This document shows positions 26,674 through 35,298 of a stretch of DNA of 64,000 nt, in pieces. The first letter of the stretch is position 1. Each line of letters starts with the position of its first letter. The translations under genes were made by a program, and so were the position numbers. The stretch lies in the NCBI RefSeq assembly GCF_900114635.1, contig NZ_FOTQ01000003.1, positions 2,501-66,500 on the forward strand. The letters run 5' to 3'. The DNA comes from Shimia aestuarii (GTDB lineage Bacteria > Pseudomonadota > Alphaproteobacteria > Rhodobacterales > Rhodobacteraceae). The notes beneath the pieces are model-generated. The model was not told the DNA's origin, did not search any database, and was given only the letters and a program-made list of their open reading frames with translations.

Positions 26674-26785
26674 TCAGATGCACTTCGTGCCGCTTAAACC
26701 CGTCACTGTAATTGCTTGTCCCCATATCGGCCTCCTTGTTTCAAAGTTAGGGGCAAAGCGTCCACAAATTTTGGGGCTCCTCACA
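26653..26785 (-). mobile_element. Relic of an IS3-family insertion sequence (5' end with start of orfA)
   Basis: On the minus strand an AAGGAGG ribosome-binding site (26731-26737) precedes ATG at 26725 and a frame beginning MGTSNYSDGFKRHEVHLITV followed by RGYP. This is the conserved N-terminus of IS3-family OrfA transposases. After RGYP, near 26653, the similarity stops, so the rest of the element is gone. The outer end at about 26783-26785 reads TGAGGAGCCCC on the minus strand, compatible with an IS3 terminal repeat (TG start). Family call is from recalled similarity. Confidence 0.65.
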
Positions 26786-26959
26786 CCATCTCCGCACAGC
26801 CGGAAAACCGCGCAAGGTCGAAATCACAGCGGTCGCTTAAGAGCTTGTCAACTTCGCAATGGCTGTGTCGGAACTGGTGGAATTGGGCATCTCGGATTCC
26901 GTGACAGATACAATTTCCGGAGCACGAAAAGGGGTTGGACGACACAAACTCTGGACAAG
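26786..26959. other. Degenerate intergenic DNA
   Basis: No gene, tRNA or clear regulatory structure was seen between the IS relic and the end of the TPR regulator gene. Confidence 0.4.
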
Positions 26960-28270
26960 TTACTGATCCTTTGGCCAACCTGCCGCCATTAAGTGGACGA
27001 GTACAGCATCCACGTGTTCGTGACTCGCATAGAACTTGCTCAATGCGACCTCTGGCTGAAACAGAGGCCAGGTTCGTGACAATTCCGCGAGAAGTTTCTG
27101 AGCCTCGTCAGTCTGCGCATTTGCCTGGTATGACGCAGCCATATAGAGCAGCGTCAGTTCACTGACAGGAGCGCCTGACGCAATCGCGGAATCGAAGGAA
27201 GAAACAGCAGTCTCGTAGTCACCAAGATGAAAACTGGCGACCCCATGAATATTCAGGTTTGCCTGGTGCGAACCCGCATCTCTGCGCGGCGCGTCAGGCG
27301 CTGAAATCTTTTGCGCTTCCGCAAAGCTCCCTGTCAGCAAAAGAATGAGAGCACGGAAGTTCAAAACCCTGCCATCTATTTCGCTCAGCAAATAGGCCCG
27401 GTGAGAGAGCGTTTTCGCGTTTTCGAAATCCGCGCTGGCGAAGGCCAGCCAGGCTTGGGACGAAATGCCCCAACCATCAGTCGGGTCAAGATCGACGGCA
27501 GCGCCGGACATGAGCGACGCCGCCTTAAGCTTTTCCTCACGTTGCTCGAGATCCGGTGCCAAAATGGCCAGAGTAGACAAGCTGTGAGCTGCTCCCGCAT
27601 ACCCACCTGCATAGGCAGGATCGATGCGAATGGCCTCTTCGAACAACTTGAGAGCTGCGGTTTGAAGTTCGACATCCGCGATCGGGAACAGCATTTCGCT
27701 TGCTTTTGCTGCCATATTCGAGGCCTGCAACGTCGCCATGGATTTCTCTGCCAGCGCCTTGCGTTCCTGCACCGCGCGCTCCTGCACGTTGATGTCCGCG
27801 CTGTCCGGGCTCGGGGGAAAATCGATACCTCTCCCAACCGACCAGACGAGCAGAGCCACAGCGAACAGCGATATTGACGCTATCGGAATTCGGAATTGTG
27901 CGAGGCGCGATTTGGCCAGCTTTTGTGTTTCTTTGCCTCCTTCGCGAAACTCGAACCTGGGAACATAGCCGCCGCTATCGATGTGGATCACGACGGCGTC
28001 ATTACCGCCATGTGTCGCATAGTAGTCTGACAGGGCGCGGCGCAATCGGCGGGCATCGACCCGCACAATATTGTCGCTGCCATCGGCGGGCTGACGCCCG
28101 TAAACGTCCTGGGCGATGATCTTTCCAACGATCTCTTCAGGGTGGCCCTGCAGGCTTTGTTCGACCACGTAAGTCAGAAAACCCTGCAGACGGGCGGAGC
28201 CGGACAGCTGCGGACTTTTCAGAATGTCCTCCAGCGCAATTCGAATGGATTTTTCGTTTTCCGGACTCAT
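26960..28270 (-). CDS. Membrane-anchored TPR protein with N-terminal DNA-binding-like domain (putative regulator)
   Basis: A 436-residue protein in three parts. Residues about 10-108 form a domain seen at the front of TPR and cyclase-like regulators (LQGFLTYVVEQSLQGH, YGRQPADGSDNIVRVDARRL, IHIDSGGYVPRFE), probably a winged-helix fold. One transmembrane helix follows at about 128-147. The remainder is helical TPR-like sequence presumably outside the cytoplasm. The layout suggests a one-component sensor that touches DNA from the membrane. It is divergent from the sulfatase operon (145 bp), its most likely target. Start ATG 28270; GTG 28285 is possible. Function is inferred. Confidence 0.7.
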   Translation of the reverse strand: MSPENEKSIRIALEDILKSPQLSGSARLQGFLTYVVEQSLQGHPEEIVGKIIAQDVYGRQPADGSDNIVRVDARRLRRALSDYYATHGGNDAVVIHIDSGGYVPRFEFREGGKETQKLAKSRLAQFRIPIASISLFAVALLVWSVGRGIDFPPSPDSADINVQERAVQERKALAEKSMATLQASNMAAKASEMLFPIADVELQTAALKLFEEAIRIDPAYAGGYAGAAHSLSTLAILAPDLEQREEKLKAASLMSGAAVDLDPTDGWGISSQAWLAFASADFENAKTLSHRAYLLSEIDGRVLNFRALILLLTGSFAEAQKISAPDAPRRDAGSHQANLNIHGVASFHLGDYETAVSSFDSAIASGAPVSELTLLYMAASYQANAQTDEAQKLLAELSRTWPLFQPEVALSKFYASHEHVDAVLVHLMAAGWPKDQ

Positions 28271-28415
28271 GAATCGAATCTGCACCCCTACTCAGTCATG
28301 CGCTAAGAAAACAAACCAAAACAAATGCCTAAGAGAATTTCTCCGGTGCGTTTCACGTCATCTTTCACCGTATAACCCTTGTTCCGACCTTTCAACCGCA
28401 AGGAGGATTGGTGAG

Positions 28416-28766
28416 ATGGGCTCCAATGACGAAAACCCAGCGGCCTACCCCGCTCAAGCAGAAGAATGCCTGCCAAAAGCGCGCGACGCGATCAAAAGTT
28501 TGCGTGCGACGGACGCCATCTTTGCAGAGATCTGCGACGATTACGAGTTGCTCGTGGGGGACCTGCACGTCCTGTCGCAGTGTGAGGGTGCCTCGGAAGA
28601 GGATTTGCAGAAGGCACGCGACCTTTTTCTGGAGAGTTTAAAAGGCCTCACAGACGAAATCCGCGCCGCGCTCGAGAGAGCTTCGCGCAGGGTCGGAGGG
28701 CCCCGGGGGCCCGACAGTACCAGTTCGAGCCCACACCAATTTTCACAATCTGGAGAAGACACATGA
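28416..28766 (+). CDS. Small helical protein translationally coupled to a sulfatase
   Basis: A 116-residue acidic protein, no signal peptide, predicted almost wholly helical up to about residue 90, then a Gly/Pro/Ser-rich tail (RVGGPRGPDSTSSSP). I do not recognise a family. AAGGAGG lies about 9 bases before ATG 28416. Its stop codon overlaps the sulfatase start (ATGA at 28763), so the two are made in step. It is too short and lacks the motifs to be a formylglycine-generating enzyme; a chaperone or partner role for the sulfatase is only a guess. Confidence 0.65.
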   Translation: MGSNDENPAAYPAQAEECLPKARDAIKSLRATDAIFAEICDDYELLVGDLHVLSQCEGASEEDLQKARDLFLESLKGLTDEIRAALERASRRVGGPRGPDSTSSSPHQFSQSGEDT

Positions 28767-30472
28767 AACTGAAATCAGGCAAGGCATCATGCAGTGCGTT
28801 GGCACTTGTGATGATGTCGCTGACCGGCGCACATGCCGAAAGTGGCAAGATCATTCATGATGCCGAACACTATGTTCTCGAAGCACAGCATGGCGAACGG
28901 TGGGCCGCCGAAGATGCGTCACTTCAGGAGAAGCTGGACGCGCTGGAGGCCAAGTTCGGCACCAAGCCCAACATCATCCACATCATGTGGGATGACACTG
29001 CGGTGGGCGAGGTCGGCATCCCGGAAATTCAGGCGGTTCGCGGGTTCGAGACGCCACACATGAACCGGATGGCGGATGAAGGCATCAACTTCATGCGCAT
29101 GTACACGGAACCCGCCTGTACGCCTACGCGTGCAGCGCTTCAGACCGGTCGGTACGCCGTGCGGAGCGGCATGCACACCGTTTCTTTCCCGGTTGAGTAT
29201 TCCGGCATGGATGCCGAGGAAGTGACCATTGCCGAGGTGCTGTCGAATGTTGGGTACAAAACCGCGTTTTACGGCAAATGGCACCTTGGCGACACAGAGT
29301 TTTCCTATGCTCACAACCAAGGCTACGACGAGGCGTTCTTTACCCCCTACAACCAGGTGCCTTCGATGTGGAACCCCGGGGCCGAGGTTGGCAACGTCAT
29401 AACCGGGCTTTATCCCGAGCTTTACGGCGAAGACAAATATGACATGGATAAATCCTGGCAGCCGCTGGGTCAGGTCTGGACACTGGAAGGCACCAAGGGC
29501 GGGGAAACCCTTGAATGGGGCCCGCCGCCAAACATTGAAAACTACTGGGATATCGAAACTGAATCCCAGCGCCGGACACTGGCCTTCATCGACAAGAGCG
29601 TCGAAGCCGGCGAGCCATTCTTTATCGCCTACCAGCCCATTCTCGGTGCGTTTTTTCCCGACCCCAGAGTTGCGAAGAGAGCGACGGCAAATAAGAACAT
29701 GCTTGCGGAAGGCCTGATCGCTGTCGATGACTTCGTTGGCGAACTTGTGGCGCATCTTGAGGAAAAGGGCATTGCCGAGAATACGCTCGTCATGGTGATG
29801 GCCGACAATGGGCCTTTCATTCACTATGGTCCTCGGGGCATGGCCGAAACCCTGTACTCCGGCGGCAAGGGTGACTTTACCGAAGGTGGCGTGCGTGTGC
29901 CGGCAATTGCGAAATGGAAGGGCGTGATCGAACCGGACCAGATCGTGGGTGACATCCTTCATGTCAGCGACCTGTTCACCACATTTGCCCGCCTCGGTGG
30001 CGCAATGGACCAGATCCCCACTGACCGGGTGATTGATGGTGTCGACCAGACATCGCTGTTCCTGAATGGAGATGGCTTCAGCCGCCGGGATTATGTGATG
30101 ATCTACCAGGGCCCGAACCTGGCCGCAGGCGTCAAAGGCCGGTTCAAGCGCGACTGGAAAAACGCGACACCAGGTCTTTCGAAGAACGAGTTCTATGATC
30201 TTTATACCGATCCGCGAGAAAGGACCGGGGAGATGATTCAGCAGTTCCACGTCAAATCGATGTTCAACCGCCAGCGTGCCCGGCACGAGTTGTGGATGCA
30301 GGAATATCCGAACCGCCCGGATGCAACCCCTGGGCCGGCATTGACGGGCATTTCAAACGAACGTCCCGAAACCCGCAAGCTCTACACGTCGCCGGTCGAG
30401 ACCGAAAAGCTGCCGTTCACACCACAGCAGATCGGCAACTACCCGCTGCCTTTCGCCGGTAGTGATATGTAA
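28763..30472 (+). CDS. Secreted sulfatase (arylsulfatase family)
   Basis: A 569-residue type I sulfatase hydrolysing sulfate esters. An N-terminal signal peptide (about 1-25, cut after ALALVMMSLTGAHA) sends it to the periplasm. The active-site motif is CTPTR at 119-123, whose Cys must be converted to formylglycine; metal ligands D77 and D78 in HIMWDDTA and the GKWHLG block at 171-176 are present, as is MADNGPF near 349. The Cys form needs an FGE or anSME maturase, neither of which is in this window. It ends in a short inverted repeat. The substrate is unknown. Confidence 0.9.
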   Translation: MKLKSGKASCSALALVMMSLTGAHAESGKIIHDAEHYVLEAQHGERWAAEDASLQEKLDALEAKFGTKPNIIHIMWDDTAVGEVGIPEIQAVRGFETPHMNRMADEGINFMRMYTEPACTPTRAALQTGRYAVRSGMHTVSFPVEYSGMDAEEVTIAEVLSNVGYKTAFYGKWHLGDTEFSYAHNQGYDEAFFTPYNQVPSMWNPGAEVGNVITGLYPELYGEDKYDMDKSWQPLGQVWTLEGTKGGETLEWGPPPNIENYWDIETESQRRTLAFIDKSVEAGEPFFIAYQPILGAFFPDPRVAKRATANKNMLAEGLIAVDDFVGELVAHLEEKGIAENTLVMVMADNGPFIHYGPRGMAETLYSGGKGDFTEGGVRVPAIAKWKGVIEPDQIVGDILHVSDLFTTFARLGGAMDQIPTDRVIDGVDQTSLFLNGDGFSRRDYVMIYQGPNLAAGVKGRFKRDWKNATPGLSKNEFYDLYTDPRERTGEMIQQFHVKSMFNRQRARHELWMQEYPNRPDATPGPALTGISNERPETRKLYTSPVETEKLPFTPQQIGNYPLPFAGSDM

Positions 30473-30480
30473 GACAGACT

Positions 30481-30508
30481 GGCACTGGAGCCTACGGGTT
30501 CCAGTGCC
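30481..30508 (+). terminator. Hairpin after the sulfatase gene
   Basis: The stem GGCACTGGA/TCCAGTGCC around a 9-10 base loop lies 8 bp after the sulfatase stop. There is no long T run (CCGCCTTCTTG follows), so it is a weak or Rho-assisted terminator. Confidence 0.5.
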
Positions 30509-30570
30509 CGCCTTCTTGCCAAGGCAATTCTCAGATCACTCGTCTGAAGGATGGAATGTGAGCGACTGCT

Positions 30571-31233
30571 TCAATACAAGTCGGTCAAACGCATGTATCG
30601 ATGTGTCGCCTCTTTCAGCGCAGCCCTGAGCGAATGGTCTCGTGTCGAGAAAACGTGGTAGTCGTTGACAAGGTCATTCTGAAGCGCACCGACGATGAGC
30701 TGAAAACAAAAGCTTAGTCTTTCCTTGGTCTCTTCCGGGGAGAAGGCAGGAAACAGTGTCGCACAGGCGCGGCGATAATTGCGCATGATCTCGCGTGCGC
30801 TGTCGCGCATCGGGGCCCACGGGTCATCGGGTTCGAGAATGCGCAGCAAGGATTCGCGAAGCACGCCACGGACCGGTCCGGTGAAGAGATCGGCCATCAG
30901 GTCAACCAAGGCATCGAGCGCTTCGCCGGGTTCCATTTCATAGAGTTTATCCACGTTGACGCGAGCATGGATTTCCGAGTTGCAGAGCTGGATTGCAGTT
31001 GCACGCAAGGCGCGAAAGTAGGCTTCCTTGTCCTCGAAGCGGGTGTAGAAGCTGCCGACGGACTGGCCACACTCTTCTGCAAGATCCGATATCTTGAGGT
31101 CGTTAAACCTATTGCTGTTCAACAGCTTTATGCCCGCCTCGATATAGGCATCGCGAATGCGGCGGCTGCGCGCCTGTTTGGCCGGGAGAACGCCGGGGAT
31201 GTCATCATCCATCAGTAACGCGCCGATATCCAT
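30571..31233 (-). CDS. TetR-family transcriptional regulator
   Basis: A 220-residue TetR/AcrR repressor. The N-terminal helix-turn-helix (about residues 24-70) has LKISDLAEECGQSVGSFYTRF as recognition segment, and the C-terminal helical domain should bind an inducer. It lies downstream of dctM on the same strand (80 bp gap), so it may be co-transcribed with the TRAP genes. The natural operator candidates are the two TGAAT-N4-ATTCA palindromes upstream of dctP. Inducer unknown. Confidence 0.88.
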   Translation of the reverse strand: MDIGALLMDDDIPGVLPAKQARSRRIRDAYIEAGIKLLNSNRFNDLKISDLAEECGQSVGSFYTRFEDKEAYFRALRATAIQLCNSEIHARVNVDKLYEMEPGEALDALVDLMADLFTGPVRGVLRESLLRILEPDDPWAPMRDSAREIMRNYRRACATLFPAFSPEETKERLSFCFQLIVGALQNDLVNDYHVFSTRDHSLRAALKEATHRYMRLTDLY

Positions 31234-31312
31234 GCCATTCCCTGTTGTTGAGGCCGCTCCATCCTTGATTTAAGCGTGTCGCGCCGCCCTGTCAAAGCGA
31301 CGCGAAGGTTCG

Positions 31313-32572
31313 TTATCGCACAAAGAACAGTGCTGTCTGAGGCACAAAGGTGACAACCATGAGCACTGCGAGGATAAGCGCGATGAATGGCAATACCGCG
31401 CGGCAGATCTCGATGAAGCTTTCTCGGAAGGCGGTCATCGCCACGATTAGGTTCAGCCCAAGGGGCGGCGTCAGGAAACCAATCTCGAGGTTGATCACCA
31501 TGATTACGCCGAAATGCACCGGGTTTATGCCATAGGCCACCGCCGGAACCATCAGGAGGGGACCCAGGATCAGGATTGCAGAGATCACGTCGAACAGGCA
31601 GCCGACGATCAGCAAGAGCACGTTGACGGCCAGCAGGAAGGCAATTTTGTTGTCGGTGACCGACGTGATCCACAGCGCCAGTTGGTCGGGGATTTCTTCG
31701 ATTGTCAGGATGGTCTTGAGGCTCAATGCGACGGCCACGATCGGGAACAGCATCCCCAGCAACTTCGCTGTGTCCACACAGGTATGGTAAAAGTCGATTG
31801 GCTTCAGCTCGCGGTGAATGAAAATCTCGACGAAGAGGGCATAGACCAGTGCCACCGCCGCCGCCTCGGTGGCCGAGAAATAGCCTGAATAGATCCCGCC
31901 CAGCAGGATCACCGGCAACAGCGCTGACCAGCCGCCGCGCCGCAAGGCGGTGGCAAACTCGCGCAGGTCGAACGGCTCGGACGGCATCTTGCGGTTGACC
32001 CAGTAGGAATACCCTGCCAGCACTCCAGCGATCATCAGCCCGGGAATGATCCCGGCGAGGAACAGGTCAGCGATGCTTTGTTCGTTCACGATGCCGTATA
32101 GGATGAGGGGGATGGACGGCGGAATGATGATGCCCAATGTGCCACCCGAAGTCAGCGCGCCGAGCGAGAAGCGCTTGGAATAGCCGTTTTCGAGGAGTGC
32201 TGGATAAAGGATCGTGCCCACTGCCAGCAATGTGACCGGCGAGGAACCGGAAATGGCGGCGAAGATGGCGCAACTCAGGATCGTGGCCACGGCGAGGCCC
32301 CCGGGAATGGGGCGCGTGACGCTGATGGCCAGGTCGATCAGGCGGCGCGCAATGGATCCGCGGGTCATGATCGAACCCGCCAGAAGGAACATCGGGATCG
32401 CCAGCAAAAGCGCGTTGTCGAGGCTGATCCAGATATCTTCGGCGAGGTATTCGAGGTGTCCGTCGCCCCAGACAAGGTGCACATAGGCCGCCGAAGCAAG
32501 CAGGATGACGATGATGTTCTGTCTGAACGCCAAAAGCGTCAGAACCATCGCGAGAAGAAGAACAGCATACAT
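31313..32572 (-). CDS. dctM: TRAP transporter large membrane subunit
   Basis: A 419-residue DctM-type permease with about 12 hydrophobic helices. Family marks include ISGSSPVTLLAVGTILYPAL, the PPSIPLILYGIVNE segment and GFLTPPLGLNL near the C-terminus. With DctQ and DctP it forms a sodium-coupled high-affinity importer for a carboxylate or sulfonate-type anion. It follows dctQ by 4 bp. Confidence 0.93.
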   Translation of the reverse strand: MYAVLLLAMVLTLLAFRQNIIVILLASAAYVHLVWGDGHLEYLAEDIWISLDNALLLAIPMFLLAGSIMTRGSIARRLIDLAISVTRPIPGGLAVATILSCAIFAAISGSSPVTLLAVGTILYPALLENGYSKRFSLGALTSGGTLGIIIPPSIPLILYGIVNEQSIADLFLAGIIPGLMIAGVLAGYSYWVNRKMPSEPFDLREFATALRRGGWSALLPVILLGGIYSGYFSATEAAAVALVYALFVEIFIHRELKPIDFYHTCVDTAKLLGMLFPIVAVALSLKTILTIEEIPDQLALWITSVTDNKIAFLLAVNVLLLIVGCLFDVISAILILGPLLMVPAVAYGINPVHFGVIMVINLEIGFLTPPLGLNLIVAMTAFRESFIEICRAVLPFIALILAVLMVVTFVPQTALFFVR

Positions 32573-32576
32573 GAGA

Positions 32577-33068
32577 TCAACCTGTCAGGATGTCGGAGTG
32601 AGGTTTGAGCGTGGGGCTTAGCGCAAAGATCAGGTGCTTGAGACCCGCAGAGGTGAATGCGTAGGGGATGACCAGTTGCAGTGGCCAGAGCAGAAAATAC
32701 AGCACGGGGGCCTTGTCTCCGCTTTCCATCGAAATCTGAACGAACGTCCATGACACATACGCGCCGGCAAAGAAGAAGCTGGCTGACAGCACATCGCCGA
32801 AACGTGCAACTGCTGCGCCGTGCCGACCTGCCAGTCCGTCCAAAAATTCGGGACGCAGGTGCGAATTGTCCGACGTGGCCAGCGTTAGCCCAAGAAACCC
32901 GGCCACGATCGCGCCATAGACTGCGAGTTGCTGAAGGCCAAGGAATGCCGAGGAGAAGACTTCGCGCCCAATCACATCCACCATCAGGAGAGTGGCAACG
33001 AGGGCATAGGCCACCGTCGCCACAATGGATTCGGTTAGCGTCAGTCCTTTGAGAACGGACTTTAACAT
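32577..33068 (-). CDS. dctQ: TRAP transporter small membrane subunit
   Basis: A 163-residue protein with four hydrophobic helices, the normal DctQ layout, including DVIGREVFSSAFLGLQQLAV. It holds the large permease in the complex. The start at 33068 is set by GAGGCCGAG just upstream and by the position of the first helix. It follows dctP by 7 bp and precedes dctM by 4 bp. Confidence 0.9.
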   Translation of the reverse strand: MLKSVLKGLTLTESIVATVAYALVATLLMVDVIGREVFSSAFLGLQQLAVYGAIVAGFLGLTLATSDNSHLRPEFLDGLAGRHGAAVARFGDVLSASFFFAGAYVSWTFVQISMESGDKAPVLYFLLWPLQLVIPYAFTSAGLKHLIFALSPTLKPHSDILTG

Positions 33069-33075
33069 CTCGGCC

Positions 33076-34059
33076 TCACGAACAGGATGCTTTGGCCGCA
33101 AGGATCGCATCCCACTTGGCCTTGGCATCATCACCCAGCTCGTTCAGGATGGCCTCTTGCGCTGCAGGGGCCAGAGCCTTCCACGCCTTGAGCTCGTCGT
33201 CATTGAGTTCAATGACGGTTGCCCCTTCGGACGCCGCCTTGCCCAGCAACGCGCCTTCGGCTCCCCGAATGGCGGCGCGCAATTCAAGGAAGGTGGGCGC
33301 AGCTTCGTTGATCCAGGCCTTCTCCTGGTCCGACAGTCCGTTCCACGTTCTTTGCGAGATGATCACGGCGCCAACCTGGTGCTGGTGGCGGGTCACGGTG
33401 ATTTGCGGTGCGACCTTGTCATATCCGGTGGCAACTCCGAACACGGAAAGTTGTGTCGCGGCGCTGACCTGTCCGGTCTTGAGTGCGGGCACGGCCTCGC
33501 TGGGCGCCAGGGGCACCGGTGTGCCGCCGGCAGTCTGGATGAACAGGGTATCTGTTGCAGAAGGCGCGGTGCGGATTTTGACGCCAGAGAGGTCTGCCGG
33601 GGTTCGGATCGCCTCTTTCGAGAAGATGACCTGATAGCCCACCTCCATCCAGCTCAGCGCGTGCACCTTGGCGGCGTCAAATTCTGCGGCATAGGTATCG
33701 AGTAGGTGATTGTCCGCTACGCAATCAAATTGTTCGGCGGTGTCAAAGGCGTAAGGAGACGCCAACAGGCCGAATTCCGGCACCAGAAGCGACACGGCGG
33801 TGTTTGACATGACGCCCATGTCGATCCGACCCCGTGCGATCTGTTTTACGACGTCCTGTTCGCCACCCAGCTTCGAGCCGAGATAGGGCTTGGCGGTCAG
33901 CTCTCCTCCAGAGACATCGGCGAGCTTGTCGACAAATTTCATGGTGATCTTGCCCCAGGGTGAGTTCGGGGGTGGGGCAGCGCTGAGCCGAAGTTCCTTG
34001 GCTTCGGCGGCAATGCCGCCTGCAACGACCAGTGCAGCGGCAATGGCTGTGAGTTTCAT
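33076..34059 (-). CDS. dctP: TRAP transporter periplasmic substrate-binding protein
   Basis: A 327-residue DctP-family receptor with a signal peptide of about 20 residues. GVKIRTAPSATDTLFIQTAG corresponds to the ligand-binding Arg region that pairs with a substrate carboxylate in characterised members, and LKTGQVSAATQL is the second conserved block. It is first in dctP-dctQ-dctM and is divergent from the NTF2-like/aldehyde dehydrogenase operon. The substrate is not deducible from the sequence, but the divergent catabolic genes presumably process it. Confidence 0.92.
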   Translation of the reverse strand: MKLTAIAAALVVAGGIAAEAKELRLSAAPPPNSPWGKITMKFVDKLADVSGGELTAKPYLGSKLGGEQDVVKQIARGRIDMGVMSNTAVSLLVPEFGLLASPYAFDTAEQFDCVADNHLLDTYAAEFDAAKVHALSWMEVGYQVIFSKEAIRTPADLSGVKIRTAPSATDTLFIQTAGGTPVPLAPSEAVPALKTGQVSAATQLSVFGVATGYDKVAPQITVTRHQHQVGAVIISQRTWNGLSDQEKAWINEAAPTFLELRAAIRGAEGALLGKAASEGATVIELNDDELKAWKALAPAAQEAILNELGDDAKAKWDAILAAKASCS

Positions 34060-34140
34060 GACGAGTTCCTCCCTGTCATCTCGCGTTTGCTAAGAACTGA
34101 GCACAGGCTATGTGGGAATGGTTGATTCTGTCAAATAAAA

Positions 34141-34230
34141 TGAATTTAAATTCACTTAAGTGTAAAAAAATCTATTGAAAACAATTAATAAGGCGCAACA
34201 TAAATGGCGATAATTATGAATGCTAATTCA
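34141..34230. promoter_or_regulatory. Two copies of a TGAAT-N4-ATTCA palindrome in a divergent promoter
   Basis: TGAATTTAAATTCA (34141-34154, perfectly palindromic over 14 bp) and TGAATGCTAATTCA (34217-34230) lie in the AT-rich gap between dctP and the NTF2-like gene, 76 bp apart start to start (about seven helical turns). Identical half-sites and spacer length argue for one dimeric regulator binding both. The adjacent TetR protein is the natural candidate. The sites are seen; the protein is inferred. Confidence 0.65.
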
Positions 34231-34340
34231 TTTTAGTTGACGAACCACCGTGCTCGTTGCTAGGTTTTCCAAAATTGAGTGTTGCCGAGTCGTCAATCAA
34301 TCGGCCGCTTTTTTGGAGAGAACTAGGGGGCTACGCGCTG

Positions 34341-35042
34341 ATGTCAGAGACAGGATCAAGACCGGGTTCGCGCAAGCCGGCCAAGGGCATAACGACCACT
34401 TCGCGCAGGACTCGCGCAGGCGAAACGCCCACGGGTTTGCGCGTGTTGAACAATGAGCGTGATCAGAGCATCGATGCCATTGCGTCCGTTCCAGCCCCAA
34501 CGCCACCACGCGCGGTGCCTTCTCAGGTCGTCGACAACCCGGCACCGCAGGCGGAAGAAGAGATTAGTGCCGCGCGCAGTGCGTCAAACGCCCCCAGGCT
34601 GGCCAATGGCTTCAAAGTTGTCGAGAACCGCGCCTACCAGCGCAAACAGAAAATCGCGCGCGCACCGCTCACAGTTCCCGCCGATGACGAGATGGGCCAC
34701 AAGAAGCTTTTCACCAAGTTCGAAGAGGCGTTCACGACTCGCGATATCGCGGCGTTGCGAGAATGCCTGTCCCCGGCCTTCACGTGGAAACTGCCAAACG
34801 GGCAGGTGGTCTATGGCCGTGATGCCGCTCTGGAGGAAATGGAGCGCCGCTTTGCCATGCCCAATGGACCAAGGTTTTCAGCTTCGGTGTGGCGCTTCCG
34901 CGGCAACACGGTGCTGCAAACCTATGACGTTGAATATCTCGGCCCCGATGGCGCTTGGCGTCAGTCGCAGGGCTTTGACCTTTACGAGATCGGCGACGGG
35001 CTGATCACCCTCAAGGACGCATATTGGAAAATGATCCCCTGA
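34341..35042 (+). CDS. NTF2-like (SnoaL-fold) protein with a disordered N-terminal half
   Basis: A 233-residue protein. The first ~115 residues are rich in Arg, Pro, Ala and Ser without apparent structure; residues about 120-233 (KKLFTKFEEAFTTRDIAALR, FTWKLPNGQVVYGRDAAL) match the NTF2/SnoaL cone fold used by small isomerases, cyclases and ligand-binding proteins. Such a long disordered front is unusual for this fold. ATG 34341 follows AGGGGG; the longer frame is rejected. It opens an apparent five-gene operon running to 38811. Catalytic role unknown. Confidence 0.7.
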   Translation: MSETGSRPGSRKPAKGITTTSRRTRAGETPTGLRVLNNERDQSIDAIASVPAPTPPRAVPSQVVDNPAPQAEEEISAARSASNAPRLANGFKVVENRAYQRKQKIARAPLTVPADDEMGHKKLFTKFEEAFTTRDIAALRECLSPAFTWKLPNGQVVYGRDAALEEMERRFAMPNGPRFSASVWRFRGNTVLQTYDVEYLGPDGAWRQSQGFDLYEIGDGLITLKDAYWKMIP

Positions 35043-35061
35043 GCGGGGATGGGAGGATGAC

Positions 35062-35298
35062 ATGAAGATTGATTCAGCAGCGGGCGAATTTTCGTTCGAC
35101 CTTGAAAAGCTGGACCTGCTTGAAGACGGCATCGTGCTGACCGGCAAGATGGGCGTCTGGGAGGCAGAGACCACCATGACCGATGCCGACCTGCGCAGGA
35201 TCGTGGGAATGGTTCTGCGCAAGCCGGGTGCATGGGGCTATCTGGTTCGCCTGCTTTTGGGTGTCCGCCGCGAAGTCGCGAAGGAGGCCCGGCAATGA
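35062..35298 (+). CDS. Small conserved-context protein of unknown function
   Basis: A 78-residue protein with no signal peptide, an acidic first half (DLEKLDLLEDGIVLTGKMGV) and a basic C-terminal helix (YLVRLLLGVRREVAKEARQ). GGGAGGATGAC precedes the ATG, a good ribosome-binding site. Its stop overlaps the start of the next gene (ATGA at 35295), so it is coupled to the nitroreductase-like protein and may form a complex with it. No family recognised. Confidence 0.65.
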   Translation: MKIDSAAGEFSFDLEKLDLLEDGIVLTGKMGVWEAETTMTDADLRRIVGMVLRKPGAWGYLVRLLLGVRREVAKEARQ

